From NCBI RefSeq assembly GCF_014204985.1, contig NZ_JACHMP010000001.1, positions 2,790,001-2,854,000 of the forward strand: 64,000 nt of DNA. The letters are read 5' to 3'. Both the position numbers and the translations under genes were made by a program. The number at the start of each line of letters is the position of its first letter. The stretch's first letter is position 1. The notes beneath the pieces were generated by a model. That model searched no databases and was not told the DNA's origin. It saw nothing but the letters and a program-made list of their open reading frames with translations. Positions 1 to 7,943 of this stretch are shown here, piece after piece. This DNA is from Streptosporangium becharense (lineage in GTDB: Bacteria > Actinomycetota > Actinomycetes > Streptosporangiales > Streptosporangiaceae).

Positions 1-214
1 GCGGAAGCGACAGAACGGCCCGGGGGCCGAAGGCACCGGCCAGCAGCGCGGCGCTGCCGTCCCTGCTGCCGTTGTCCACCCCGACGATCCGATCCGCCGG
101 GCGGGTCTGCCGGAGCAGGGCTTCGAGCGTCTCTCCCAGCCACCGGGAGCCGTCGTGGGACACGACGATCGCGGTGACGGTGTGGTGGGGGTGCGGGGGG
201 TCGGTGATGGACAT
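1..214 (-). CDS. Glycosyltransferase family 2, N-terminal part only (cut by window edge)
   Basis: Only the first 71 codons are inside the window; the gene runs off the left edge. Read from the ATG at 214 the protein starts MSITDPPHPHHTVTAIVVSH. It shows the opening of a GT-A fold: a beta strand (TVTAIVVSHDG), a helix (ETLEALLRQTRPADRI) and the strand VGVDNGSRDGS, the usual nucleotide-sugar site of GT2 enzymes. The acceptor cannot be told from this fragment. It is read in the same direction as whiB, after the whiB terminator, so it is probably transcribed separately. The family is clear; the specific role is unknown. Confidence 0.85.
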   Translation of the reverse strand, partial: MSITDPPHPHHTVTAIVVSHDGSRWLGETLEALLRQTRPADRIVGVDNGSRDGSAALLAGAFGPRAVLSLP

Positions 215-318
215 ACATCCCGGGGTTCAGGAGGCGGGGACGATCGGCACGGCACCGATATGCAGCCTATGTCTGATCATGGGGGTCTGACTATGTCTTA
301 CACCTGGTTACCCGCACG

Positions 319-353
319 AAAAAGGGGTCACGTGACCTCAGTCACGTGACCCC
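319..353 (-). terminator. Rho-independent terminator after whiB
   Basis: A perfect 13-bp inverted repeat (324-336 and 341-353, arm GGGGTCACGTGAC) has a 4-nt loop. On the minus strand it is followed directly by five T residues (319-323). It lies 83 nt past the whiB stop and before the next minus-strand gene. Each arm also contains the 10-bp palindrome GTCACGTGAC, so the DNA could double as a protein-binding site. Confidence 0.85.
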
Positions 354-435
354 TGGACATATTCATCAGGCGTCCCCCACCGGGACGCTGTCAACTCCCT
401 GTCAGAACCGGTCGAGCCGCCTGGGCACCAGGCGT

Positions 436-696
436 TCAGACCGCCTCCCGCTTGATCCGTCGGCGTTCCCGCTCGGACAGCCCACCCCAGATGCCGAACC
501 GCTCATCATGCTCCAGTGCGTACTCAAGACACTCGGCACGCACCTCACAGGAACGGCAGACCTTCTTGGCCTCCCTGGTCGAGCCGCCCTTCTCCGGGAA
601 GAACGCCTCAGGATCGGTCTGCGCGCACAGAGCGCGCTCCTGCCAACCAAGCTGCTCTTCAGCGATGCTGTCTTGTGCGATGACCAGGTCGGCCAC
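436..696 (-). CDS. whiB: WhiB-family iron-sulfur transcriptional regulator (WhiB proper)
   Basis: An 86-residue WhiB-like protein. Four cysteines at 24, 47, 50 and 56 follow the C-x22-C-x2-C-x5-C spacing that binds a [4Fe-4S] cluster. The GIWGG turn (68-72) is followed by a basic C-terminal tail (RERRRIKREAV) used for DNA or partner contact. Sequence and length match Streptomyces WhiB, the partner of WhiA in sporulation septation, better than other Wbl proteins. The start is GTG at 696, preceded by GGGAGG about 7 nt upstream. A strong terminator follows at 319-353. In Streptomyces whiB also lies near cofD/cofE, as far as I recall, which supports the assignment. Confidence 0.93.
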   Translation of the reverse strand: MADLVIAQDSIAEEQLGWQERALCAQTDPEAFFPEKGGSTREAKKVCRSCEVRAECLEYALEHDERFGIWGGLSERERRRIKREAV

Positions 697-784
697 TGCA
701 CACCTCCCTGCCGCACGCCCGCAAATGGAGCCCCCCTATGAACGCCTCCCCCTTACCCACCCAGAGAAAGACGTAACAACACGT

Positions 785-796
785 GTGTAATTACAC
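785..796. promoter_or_regulatory. Palindrome in the whiB upstream region
   Basis: The 226-nt gap before whiB holds a perfect 12-bp palindrome, GTGTAATTACAC, about 90 bp upstream of the GTG start, next to a G-T rich stretch (797-806). It is the most A+T-rich part of the gap, so it may be an operator or part of the whiB promoter. Which regulator binds it, if any, is not evident; developmental regulators such as BldD and WhiA are candidates only because they control whiB in Streptomyces. Confidence 0.35.
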
Positions 797-922
797 GCGC
801 GTGTCCGGTGTGGCGTCAAGCGGCATGCCGGTATCCGGGGAAAGACCCGCTCTCCCCGGTTGTGGGTCGTGTGCCTGCCACGACGGCAATTGCACCAGGC
901 GATCGCGGCGACCGCCAGGGAC

Positions 923-3646
923 TCAGCGCTCTTGACGGTCGGAACCGTACCAGGACATGTTCTGATCCTGACCGGGGCCCGTCCTCTCTCTATCCGGGGT
1001 TTCCCCGTCCGTGACCTGACCTGGGAGTTGTTCGGGCTTGTAGATCGCCGTGGGGTCGATGGGCTGCGAGTCCCACGACGCGGCGGACGGCGCGGCGGCG
1101 CCCAGCGGGTCGGCCCGGTAGGCGTCCGGGTCGAAGCGGACCGTCGCCTCACTCTGCGCGTCCCACTGCGGGCCGCCCTGCTGGTACGGCTGTGCCTGCG
1201 AGGTCTGGGGGTGACCGAACGGCGCATCGGGGGCCTGCTGGTGGCCGAACGGGACGTCGTAGGAGGAGTTCTGCTGCCCGGAGCCGTAGTCGGGAACGCG
1301 CAGGTTCGGCGCGGTGCCCTGGTTCTGCTGCTGGTAGCTCTCCGCCTGCTGGTACGCCTGGGCCATCTGCTGGGTCCGCGGGTCGATCGGGTCGGGCGCC
1401 GGGTAGTGCGGACCCGGCTCGTCGACCCGGCCGAACTCCGTCCCGGAGTAACCGGTGAACGGCTGGCCGTAGTTCTCCGGCGGCTGCGGGAAGGGCTGCG
1501 CGGGCCGGTCGTCGAACGGCGTGCTCCGGTGGCCGCCAGTGCCCGCGAGGGGGGCGGACGCCTGCTGCTCGGCGGGTACGCCGTAGCCGGACTGACCATA
1601 CGCGGGAGCCTGGGCCTGCGATTCGGACTGACCGTAGCCGGGCGCCTGCTCCGGCGACTGACCGTACGGTTGGCCCTGCGGCTGACCGTACGACTCCGGC
1701 TGACCGGACTGACCGTACGACTGACCCTGCGACTCGGGCTGGCCGTACGACTCCGGCTGGCCGGGCTGGCCGTAGGTGGAAGCCTGCGGCCCGGGACTGC
1801 GACCATAGGACGGCTGCCCCTCGGACTGCCCGTACCCACCGTGTCCGGAATCGGAAAGCTGCCCGTAGTCCGGCAGCCGCGGCTCAGTCTGCCCGTAACC
1901 CGGCACCTGCGGCTCCGCCTGCCCGTAACCGGGAAGGCGAGGCTCGGTCTGCCCGTAGTCGGAGGACTGATCACCCCGCTGCTCCGCGGGTGCGCCGTAG
2001 CCGGACTGGCCGTAGGCGGGAGCCTGGGCCTGCGACTCGGACTGACCGTAGACAGGAGCCTGCGACTCAAGCCCGTGATTGTAGGACTGCTGCCCGTCCG
2101 CGTGCCGTCCACCCGAAGCGGATACCGGCGAGTCCGCCTGCTGCCCGGTCGGGGCGGCGTCGGAGTACTGACCGTACCCGGGGAGCGAGGGGTTGGAGTG
2201 CTGCCCGTATCCGGAGTCGTGCGTGCCGGGCTGCCCGTAACCGGGAAGCTGCTCGCCCCGCTGCTCCGCGGGTGCGCCGTGGACGGACTGACCGTAGGCG
2301 GGAGCCTGGGCCTGCGACTCGAACTGACCGTAGCCGGGCGCCTGCTCCGGCGGCTGACCGTACGACTCGGGCTGACCCGACTGACCGGACTGGCCGTACG
2401 CAGGAGCCTGCGGTCCAGACTGGCCGGGCTGGCCGTAGGCGGAAGCCTGCGACTCGGGACCGCGACCATAGGACGGCTGCCCCTCGGACTGCCCGTACCC
2501 ACCGTGCCCGAAATCGGAAAGCTGCCCGTAGTCCGGCAACCGCGGCTCAGTCTGCCCGTAACCCGGCACCTGCGGCTCCGCCTGCCCATAACCGGGAAGG
2601 CGGAGTTCGGCCCGCTCGGCGGGAGCCCCGTGGGCGGGGGAGTTGTAGGCGGTCGGCGTGGGGGGCTGAACGTCCGCCGCGACGTACGGGTTGGGGGTGT
2701 AGGGCTCGGCAGGTACCGGGGCGGGAACGGGCGCCATGGGCTGCGCCTGCGGGGCCGGCTGCCACTGGGGCTGCGACGAGTTCTGCTGCGAGCCAAGCTG
2801 GGGGGAACCCTGCTGGGGCGAGCCATGCTGGGGGGCCGGCGCGTAGGAGCCGGTCTGGACCCCGTACGGCTGGGGGTCGGCCGCCGAGACGTGCGAGGGG
2901 GTCTGGGGGCGGACGTCACCTGCCGAGGGGGCACCCGTCTGCCGGGGCTGCCCCTCGGAGTCACCGTGGGAACCCTGCGCGTGCTCGGGCGCGGGCGGGA
3001 GGGCCGGCAGGTTCCGCGGGCCGTGCGGGGCGTCCTGCGCGCTCTGCCCGCGGGCGGCCCGGTCCCGCGAGGGGTCCTGACCGGCGAAGTCCTGGCCCTG
3101 CGGATGGGGCTGACCGCCGAAACCCCGGTCCTGCGGCTGGTTCCGGTCGTGCTCGAAGGCGCCCGGGCCGGTGTGCCGATCCTGGTTCTCGAAGCGGCCG
3201 AAACCGTCCGCGGCGCGGGATTCACCGGCCGGGACCGCCCGGGGGAGCAGGTAGAGCAGGGCGATCGCCGCCAGCGCCAGGCCGGGAAGGTGGAGGAGCA
3301 GGAGCTCGATCTTCCCGAGGAAGCCCGCCGCACCGCCGAACAGTCCGCCGACCAGTCCGACCAGGCCGAACAGCAGCGAGAGCCCGAGTGTGCCCGCCGC
3401 CACCAGGGCCATCAGCCGGAGGCGTTCGATCACCGGCCCGAGGTGGGTGGCCAGCAGCACGGCGCCGACGAGCAGTGCCGCGACGACGGGAGAGGTGAAC
3501 TGGTCCAGGTAGAGAACCGCGCGCACGGCGAAGGACGAACCGCCGAACAGCAGCCGCTCGACGCCGACGAGAACGCTCGCGGACGCGGCGGCGACCATGA
3601 GCCACGCCGCCGGCTCTCGGAGCCGGCTCGCCTCGACCTTGATCAC
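923..3646 (-). CDS. Four-TM membrane protein with a very long YGQ-rich disordered tail
   Basis: About 907 residues. The first ~135 residues contain four hydrophobic helices (roughly 11-29, 50-70, 78-105 and 112-135). The remaining ~770 residues are low complexity, rich in Gly, Gln, Pro, Ser and Tyr, with 27 YGQ triplets by my count in units such as PGYGQ, PAYGQ and ESYGQ. No enzyme motif is visible. The GTG at 3646 is chosen because GGGGG lies 5 nt upstream; the in-frame ATG at 3658 would add four residues but has no clear ribosome-binding site. It is divergent from cofD and follows no obvious operon. The membrane part with long tail suggests an envelope scaffold, but the function is unknown. 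Confidence 0.8.
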   Translation of the reverse strand: MIKVEASRLREPAAWLMVAAASASVLVGVERLLFGGSSFAVRAVLYLDQFTSPVVAALLVGAVLLATHLGPVIERLRLMALVAAGTLGLSLLFGLVGLVGGLFGGAAGFLGKIELLLLHLPGLALAAIALLYLLPRAVPAGESRAADGFGRFENQDRHTGPGAFEHDRNQPQDRGFGGQPHPQGQDFAGQDPSRDRAARGQSAQDAPHGPRNLPALPPAPEHAQGSHGDSEGQPRQTGAPSAGDVRPQTPSHVSAADPQPYGVQTGSYAPAPQHGSPQQGSPQLGSQQNSSQPQWQPAPQAQPMAPVPAPVPAEPYTPNPYVAADVQPPTPTAYNSPAHGAPAERAELRLPGYGQAEPQVPGYGQTEPRLPDYGQLSDFGHGGYGQSEGQPSYGRGPESQASAYGQPGQSGPQAPAYGQSGQSGQPESYGQPPEQAPGYGQFESQAQAPAYGQSVHGAPAEQRGEQLPGYGQPGTHDSGYGQHSNPSLPGYGQYSDAAPTGQQADSPVSASGGRHADGQQSYNHGLESQAPVYGQSESQAQAPAYGQSGYGAPAEQRGDQSSDYGQTEPRLPGYGQAEPQVPGYGQTEPRLPDYGQLSDSGHGGYGQSEGQPSYGRSPGPQASTYGQPGQPESYGQPESQGQSYGQSGQPESYGQPQGQPYGQSPEQAPGYGQSESQAQAPAYGQSGYGVPAEQQASAPLAGTGGHRSTPFDDRPAQPFPQPPENYGQPFTGYSGTEFGRVDEPGPHYPAPDPIDPRTQQMAQAYQQAESYQQQNQGTAPNLRVPDYGSGQQNSSYDVPFGHQQAPDAPFGHPQTSQAQPYQQGGPQWDAQSEATVRFDPDAYRADPLGAAAPSAASWDSQPIDPTAIYKPEQLPGQVTDGETPDRERTGPGQDQNMSWYGSDRQER
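1560..2610. repeat. Internal repeats encoding the YGQ tail
   Basis: The YGQ-coding part is built from imperfect repeats. The clearest is a 139-bp direct repeat, 1801-1939 and 2464-2602, differing at only a few bases and separated by 663 bp. Shorter copies around 1985-2050, 2265-2330 and 1575-1630 encode variants of QAPAYGQSGYGAPAEQ. This looks like expansion by internal duplication within the gene. Confidence 0.85.
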
Positions 3647-3658
3647 AACTACCCCCAT

Positions 3659-4000
3659 AGGGTCTTTGGGTAAACCCGGGCCAGTTTTGCACATGGCTGA
3701 CTTTGGTGTCGGTAGTCCCGGGAAGCCCATCAACACCATAAGCACACCATTGGACCCTATTAACCCACATTTCGGACAGTGCATCAGGTGATCACGCCAG
3801 CACCCGGCGATATAACGATCATGAAAAGACTGTCCCTTCCCCGTCTCCTCCCGGCGTTGCGGCCCCTCTCCACGGCCCCTCCCCGGCCCTTCTCCACGGC
3901 CCCCCGGCCCCTCTCCACGGCCCCTCCCCCCGGCCCTCTCCACGCCCCCTCCCCCCGGCCCCGCCGGAACACGCACCGGCCGGGTGAAAGACTGGGCGGC
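3659..4000. other. Divergent intergenic region with a C/T-rich tandem repeat
   Basis: The gap between the YGQ protein gene and cofD. 3659-3850 is relatively A+T-rich and should hold the two divergent promoters. 3861-3956 holds four imperfect 21-26 bp copies of GGCCCCTCTCCACGGCCCC on the plus strand. The reading frame of cofD stays open through the repeat from 3779, but its translation (Pro/Ser/Arg-rich) has no family resemblance and lies before the normal CofD start, so I treat it as non-coding. Confidence 0.6.
3861..3956 (+). repeat. Four-copy pyrimidine-rich tandem repeat upstream of cofD
   Basis: Units start near 3861, 3885, 3906 and 3932, each containing CTCCACG flanked by C runs. One strand is almost purely pyrimidine. 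It could affect cofD expression or simply be a slippage product. Confidence 0.75.
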
Positions 4001-5035
4001 ATGCGCATCGTGTCCCTCGCCGGCGGAATCGGCGGCGCCCGTTTCCTGCGCGGCCTCCGCACCGCCGCCCCCGACTCGGAGATCACCGTCATCGGCAACA
4101 CCGGTGACGACATCAGCCTCTACGGACTGCGGGTCTGCCCCGACCTCGACACCGTGATGTACACGCTGGGCGGCGGCATCAACGAGGAGCAGGGCTGGGG
4201 ACGGCGCGAGGAGTCGCACGTCGTCAAGGAGGAACTCGCCGCCTACGGCGTCGAGCCGCAGTGGTTCGGCCTCGGCGACCGCGACTTCGCCACCCACATC
4301 GTGCGCACCCAGATGCTCGACGCCGGATATCCCCTGTCGGCGGTCACCGAGGCGCTGTGTGCGCGCTGGCAACCGGGTGTCCGGCTGATCCCGATGACCG
4401 ACGACCGGGCCGAGACCCACGTGGTCGTCTCCGACGAGCGGGGACGCCGCGCCATCCACTTCCAGGAGTGGTGGGTACGGCTGCGCGCCTCCGTCCCGGC
4501 CGAACAGATCATCCTGGTCGGCGCCGACCAGGCGGCCCCCGCCCCGGGAGTGCTGGAGGCCGTCGCCGCCGCCGACGCGGTGATCCTGCCGCCGTCCAAC
4601 CCGGTCGTCAGCATCGGCACGATCCTGCAGATCAAGGGCATCCGCGAGGCCCTGGAGTCCAAGACCGTCGTCGGCGTCTCCCCCATCATCGGCGGCGCCC
4701 CGGTCCGCGGCATGGCCGACGCCTGCCTGACCGCGATCGGCGTGGAGACCACCGCCCAGGCCGTCCTGGAGCTGTACGGCACGCCGCTGGTGAACGGCTG
4801 GCTGGTCGCGGAGGAGGACGCCGGGGTCGCCCTGGACGGCGTCGAGGTCCAGGCCCGCCCGCTGATCATGCACGACGTACCGGCCGCCGCCGACATCGCG
4901 CGCGCCGCCCTGGACCTGGCCGCGCGGCTGGCGGGCGGCGCCGGGGTCCCGGCGTCCCCGGACGCGCAGCGGGAAGCCGCGGGGACCGGGACAGAACGGG
5001 AAGCCGCGGGGACCGGGACGGAGGACGCCCGATGA
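4001..5035 (+). CDS. cofD: 2-phospho-L-lactate/phosphoenolpyruvate transferase CofD (FbiA), coenzyme F420 biosynthesis
   Basis: 344 residues. CofD joins the activated three-carbon unit (in actinobacteria probably phosphoenolpyruvate, giving dehydro-F420-0) from its GDP form onto the deazaflavin FO. The N-terminus [20 protein letters not shown] is the family signature, followed by VIGNTGDD (41-48), the substrate-site motif [13 protein letters not shown] and a [10 protein letters not shown] segment. ATG 4001 matches the normal start of the family. The C-terminus carries a directly duplicated nonapeptide (REAAGTGTE twice) absent from the core fold. The stop overlaps the fbiB start (ATGA), so the two are translationally coupled. 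Confidence 0.95.
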   Translation: MRIVSLAGGIGGARFLRGLRTAAPDSEITVIGNTGDDISLYGLRVCPDLDTVMYTLGGGINEEQGWGRREESHVVKEELAAYGVEPQWFGLGDRDFATHIVRTQMLDAGYPLSAVTEALCARWQPGVRLIPMTDDRAETHVVVSDERGRRAIHFQEWWVRLRASVPAEQIILVGADQAAPAPGVLEAVAAADAVILPPSNPVVSIGTILQIKGIREALESKTVVGVSPIIGGAPVRGMADACLTAIGVETTAQAVLELYGTPLVNGWLVAEEDAGVALDGVEVQARPLIMHDVPAAADIARAALDLAARLAGGAGVPASPDAQREAAGTGTEREAAGTGTEDAR

Positions 5036-6351
5036 GCCGGATCAGACGCAGGCGGGAGGACTCCGCCGACACCAGGCTGGAGATCTTCGCCGTTCCCGGC
5101 CTCCCCGAGGTACGTGAGGGCGACGACGTCGGGGAGCTGATCGCCGCGGCCCGGCCCGGCCTGCGCGACGGGGACGTCCTCGTGGTCACCTCGAAGATCG
5201 TGAGCAAGGCGGAGGGACGGACCCGCCACGGGATCGGCCGGGCCGAGGCCGTCGCCGCCGAGACCAGGCGGGTGGTCGCCCGGCGCGGCGAGACGGTGAT
5301 CGCCGAAACCGCGCACGGCTTCGTCATGGCCGCCGCCGGGGTGGACGCGTCCAACACGCCACCCGGAACCGTCGTCCTGCTGCCCGTCGACCCGGACGCC
5401 TCCGCCGCGACCATCAGGGCCCGGATCAGGGAGCGGCTCGGCGTGTCGGTCGGCGTGGTCGTCTCCGACACCTTCGGCCGCCCGTGGCGCAACGGCCAGA
5501 CGGACATGGCCGTCGGTGTGGCCGGGGTGGTCCCCGCACTCGACTACCGGGGCGTGTCCGACGACCACGGCAACCCGCTGGAGGTCACCCTCACCGCCGT
5601 CGCGGACGAACTCGCCGCGGCGGGCGACCTGGTGAAGGGAAAGGTGGCGCAGACCCCGGTCGCGGTGGTCAGGGGTCTGGCCGAGTACACCTCCGAGGAG
5701 GACGGGCCGGGCGTGCGCGACCTGGTCCGCCAGTCCGACGACGACATGTTCCGGTACGGCGCGCGCGACGTGGTCTTCGCCCGCCGGACCATCCGCGAGT
5801 TCTCGTCGCGGCCGGTGGACGGCGCCAGGGTCCGCCGGGCGGTCGACGCCGCCATCGCCGCACCCGCCCCGCATCACACGACCCCGTGGCGGTTCGTCCT
5901 GCTGGAGTCGGCCGGGGTCCGGGAGAAGCTGCTCGACGCCATGCGCGAGGCGTGGATCGCCGACCTGCGGGGCGACGGCTTCTCCGCGGAGTCGATCGCC
6001 CGGCGGGTCAGGCGCGGCGACGTGCTCCGCGCCGCCCCGTACCTGGTGGTGCCCTGCCTGGTCATGGACGGCTCGCACACCTACCGCGACGAGCGGCGCA
6101 ACACCGCCGAGCGGGAGATGTTCGTGGTCGCCGCCGGCGCCGGGGTGCAGAACTTCCTCGTCCAGCTCGCGGTGGAGGGGCTGGGCTCGGCCTGGGTGTC
6201 CTCCACGATGTTCTGCCGCGACGTGGTCCGCGAGGTCCTCGACCTGCCCCCGGACTGGGATCCCATGGGCGCCGTGGCCATCGGTCACCCGGCCGCCCCA
6301 CCCCGCGACCGTGCCCCGCGGCGGGCCGCGGACTTCGTCGTCGTCCGTTAG
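5032..6351 (+). CDS. fbiB: F420-0:gamma-glutamyl ligase fused to a nitroreductase-fold domain (FbiB)
   Basis: 439 residues with the two-domain layout of mycobacterial FbiB. Residues ~15-240 are the CofE ligase domain that adds gamma-linked glutamates to F420-0 ([28 protein letters not shown] and the DYRG segment). Residues ~250-439 are a flavin nitroreductase-like domain ([43 protein letters not shown]) that reduces the dehydro intermediate with FMN. The start ATG overlaps the cofD stop by 4 nt. The fused form agrees with the actinobacterial pathway that uses phosphoenolpyruvate. Confidence 0.95.
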   Translation: MSRIRRRREDSADTRLEIFAVPGLPEVREGDDVGELIAAARPGLRDGDVLVVTSKIVSKAEGRTRHGIGRAEAVAAETRRVVARRGETVIAETAHGFVMAAAGVDASNTPPGTVVLLPVDPDASAATIRARIRERLGVSVGVVVSDTFGRPWRNGQTDMAVGVAGVVPALDYRGVSDDHGNPLEVTLTAVADELAAAGDLVKGKVAQTPVAVVRGLAEYTSEEDGPGVRDLVRQSDDDMFRYGARDVVFARRTIREFSSRPVDGARVRRAVDAAIAAPAPHHTTPWRFVLLESAGVREKLLDAMREAWIADLRGDGFSAESIARRVRRGDVLRAAPYLVVPCLVMDGSHTYRDERRNTAEREMFVVAAGAGVQNFLVQLAVEGLGSAWVSSTMFCRDVVREVLDLPPDWDPMGAVAIGHPAAPPRDRAPRRAADFVVVR

Positions 6352-6507
6352 TCCCCGGCGGTGTGACCGTCCGGGGAGCGGCCGGCGGCCCGGGTGGGAC
6401 GAAGGTCACCGTCACCGGTGGCCTTCCGCCCTGATCTCGTGAGCGCGCGCGTGCGACGCTGGCGTCCGGAAGGACCCGCGGACGGAGACGGAACGAGAGG
6501 ATCGGTG

Positions 6508-7032
6508 ATGGCGAGGATCACCGGCAAGAAGCAGCTGCTCGACGAGGCCGCCGTCGAGTACGACCGGCTGGTCCGGCTGATGGACGGCTTCAGCGACGAG
6601 GAGAAGGCCACCCTGCCGGTCTGCGGCGAGTGGACGATCAAGGACCTGCTGGCCCACCTGTACGGCTGGCAGTGCCTCTACTTCGACTGGTGGGAGCAGG
6701 GCCTCGCGGGCGAGGCCGTTCACCTCCCCGCGGCGGGCTACAAGTGGAACGAGACACCCCGGCTCAACGACGAGCTGTACAGACGCTTCCGGGACGTCGA
6801 CCTCGCCGAGATGCGTGCCCTGCTGACCGGCTCCCACCGGCGGATGCTCCAGCACATCGAGGCGCTCTCGGAGGACGAGCTGCTCAAGCCCGGGATGTTC
6901 CCCTGGACGGGGAGGAATCCCCTGGTCACCTACACCGCCCCGGCCTCGTGCAACCACTACCGGTGGGCACACCGGGAGATCAGGAAGGGCACCCGCCGCC
7001 CCGCGGAGACCGGGAGGCGGGAACAGCCCTGA
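6508..7032 (+). CDS. ClbS/DfsB family four-helix-bundle protein
   Basis: 174 residues. It matches the ClbS/DfsB family (DinB-like helical bundle): CGEWTIKDLLAHLYGWQ near residues 34-50, the aromatic YKWNETPRLNDELY segment, and the C-terminal NHYRWAHREIRK. In E. coli ClbS protects the cell from colibactin by opening its cyclopropane warhead; most homologues have no assigned substrate. The ATG at 6508 follows GAGAGG by about 9 nt. It stands alone between fbiB and a membrane protein, and no natural-product cluster is visible here, so a detoxifying role is only a family-based guess. Confidence 0.85.
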   Translation: MARITGKKQLLDEAAVEYDRLVRLMDGFSDEEKATLPVCGEWTIKDLLAHLYGWQCLYFDWWEQGLAGEAVHLPAAGYKWNETPRLNDELYRRFRDVDLAEMRALLTGSHRRMLQHIEALSEDELLKPGMFPWTGRNPLVTYTAPASCNHYRWAHREIRKGTRRPAETGRREQP

Positions 7033-7200
7033 CGCGGGTGCGCGACGGCCCGCCCCGAGTACCACCGTGAACGGGATCGGCGGACGGACGCGGCCTGACG
7101 GGCCCTCGCCCCGGCGGGCCGGAGCCCGGAGGCGGCGTCCGCCGCTCCAGCACCATTCACCCGCAAACCGGCTCCAAGCGGCCCGCCGCAGAATGCGGCC

Positions 7201-7812
7201 ATGACTTCCTCCCGCCGTGCCCGCCGTATCCGCCGTGGCAAACGGCGCGACGAGCGGCCCGGACCCGTCGATAAGGTCTCCGCGCGCGACTCCCGCAAGG
7301 AACCGCGGTGGAAGGAGATCCTGGTCATGCTCTTCACGCTGGGCCCGATGGTGGGCTGGATAGTCTCCTCCTCCATTGAGGTCATGCCCGACGCCGTGCT
7401 GGCGGCCGGCTGGTCCGGCACCGCCGGGACCATGACCGTCTCATGGTGCGAGGAGCCGGAGACCAGCAGGCACCGGCGGTACTGCGGGGGTGTCTTCGTC
7501 CATGCCGCCGACGGCCGGGCGGTCGAGACATCCGCCGACAACGCCTTCGACCCCGGCGACACCTACCCCGCCCAGCTCTCGCCGGACGGTGACCGTGCCG
7601 TCCTCCGCGGCGTCTGGTACGCGCTCGCCGCGCTCCCCACCCCCGCCTTCGGCCTGGCCATGGTGGGGCTGATGATGCTGTTCGGCGTGTTCATCGGCGA
7701 CGGGGATTGGGGCACGCCGATGTGGTGGTCGCTCCTGGTGCTCGCCGGGATGACGTTCGCGGTGGGGGCGGTGGGACTGATCGTCGGTCTCGTCGCCGGG
7801 GAGGTGACGTGA
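7201..7812 (+). CDS. Hypothetical membrane protein
   Basis: 203 residues, not assigned to a known family. A basic N-terminus (about 30 residues, many Arg) is followed by one hydrophobic helix near 41-58, an extracytoplasmic-looking loop with two Cys (in VSWCEEPE and RRYCGGVF) that could pair, and two closely spaced helices near 137-165 and 175-202. The codon use is typical for the genome. Likely a small integral membrane protein; function unknown. Confidence 0.7.
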   Translation: MTSSRRARRIRRGKRRDERPGPVDKVSARDSRKEPRWKEILVMLFTLGPMVGWIVSSSIEVMPDAVLAAGWSGTAGTMTVSWCEEPETSRHRRYCGGVFVHAADGRAVETSADNAFDPGDTYPAQLSPDGDRAVLRGVWYALAALPTPAFGLAMVGLMMLFGVFIGDGDWGTPMWWSLLVLAGMTFAVGAVGLIVGLVAGEVT

Positions 7813-7943
7813 GCGCCGGGCCGGGCGGGCACCGGCGCGAGCCGGGGGCTACGGCGTGATCCGGGAACCGCGGCGTGAGCGCCGGGCCGGGCATCACGGC
7901 ACGACCGTACGGAGACCGGCGCCCCGGCGGTAGGTCAAGCCGG

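Noticed and set aside
860-3673. Long plus-strand frame opposite the YGQ gene (about 937 codons)
   Set aside because: It is the mirror of the repetitive minus-strand gene; its protein is arginine/valine/leucine-rich with no domains. The minus strand has TM helices and a sensible repeat.
3779-4000. Upstream extension of cofD through the C/T-rich repeat
   Set aside because: The frame is open, but the translation is repetitive Pro/Ser/Arg and the normal CofD start [12 protein letters not shown] lies at 4001.
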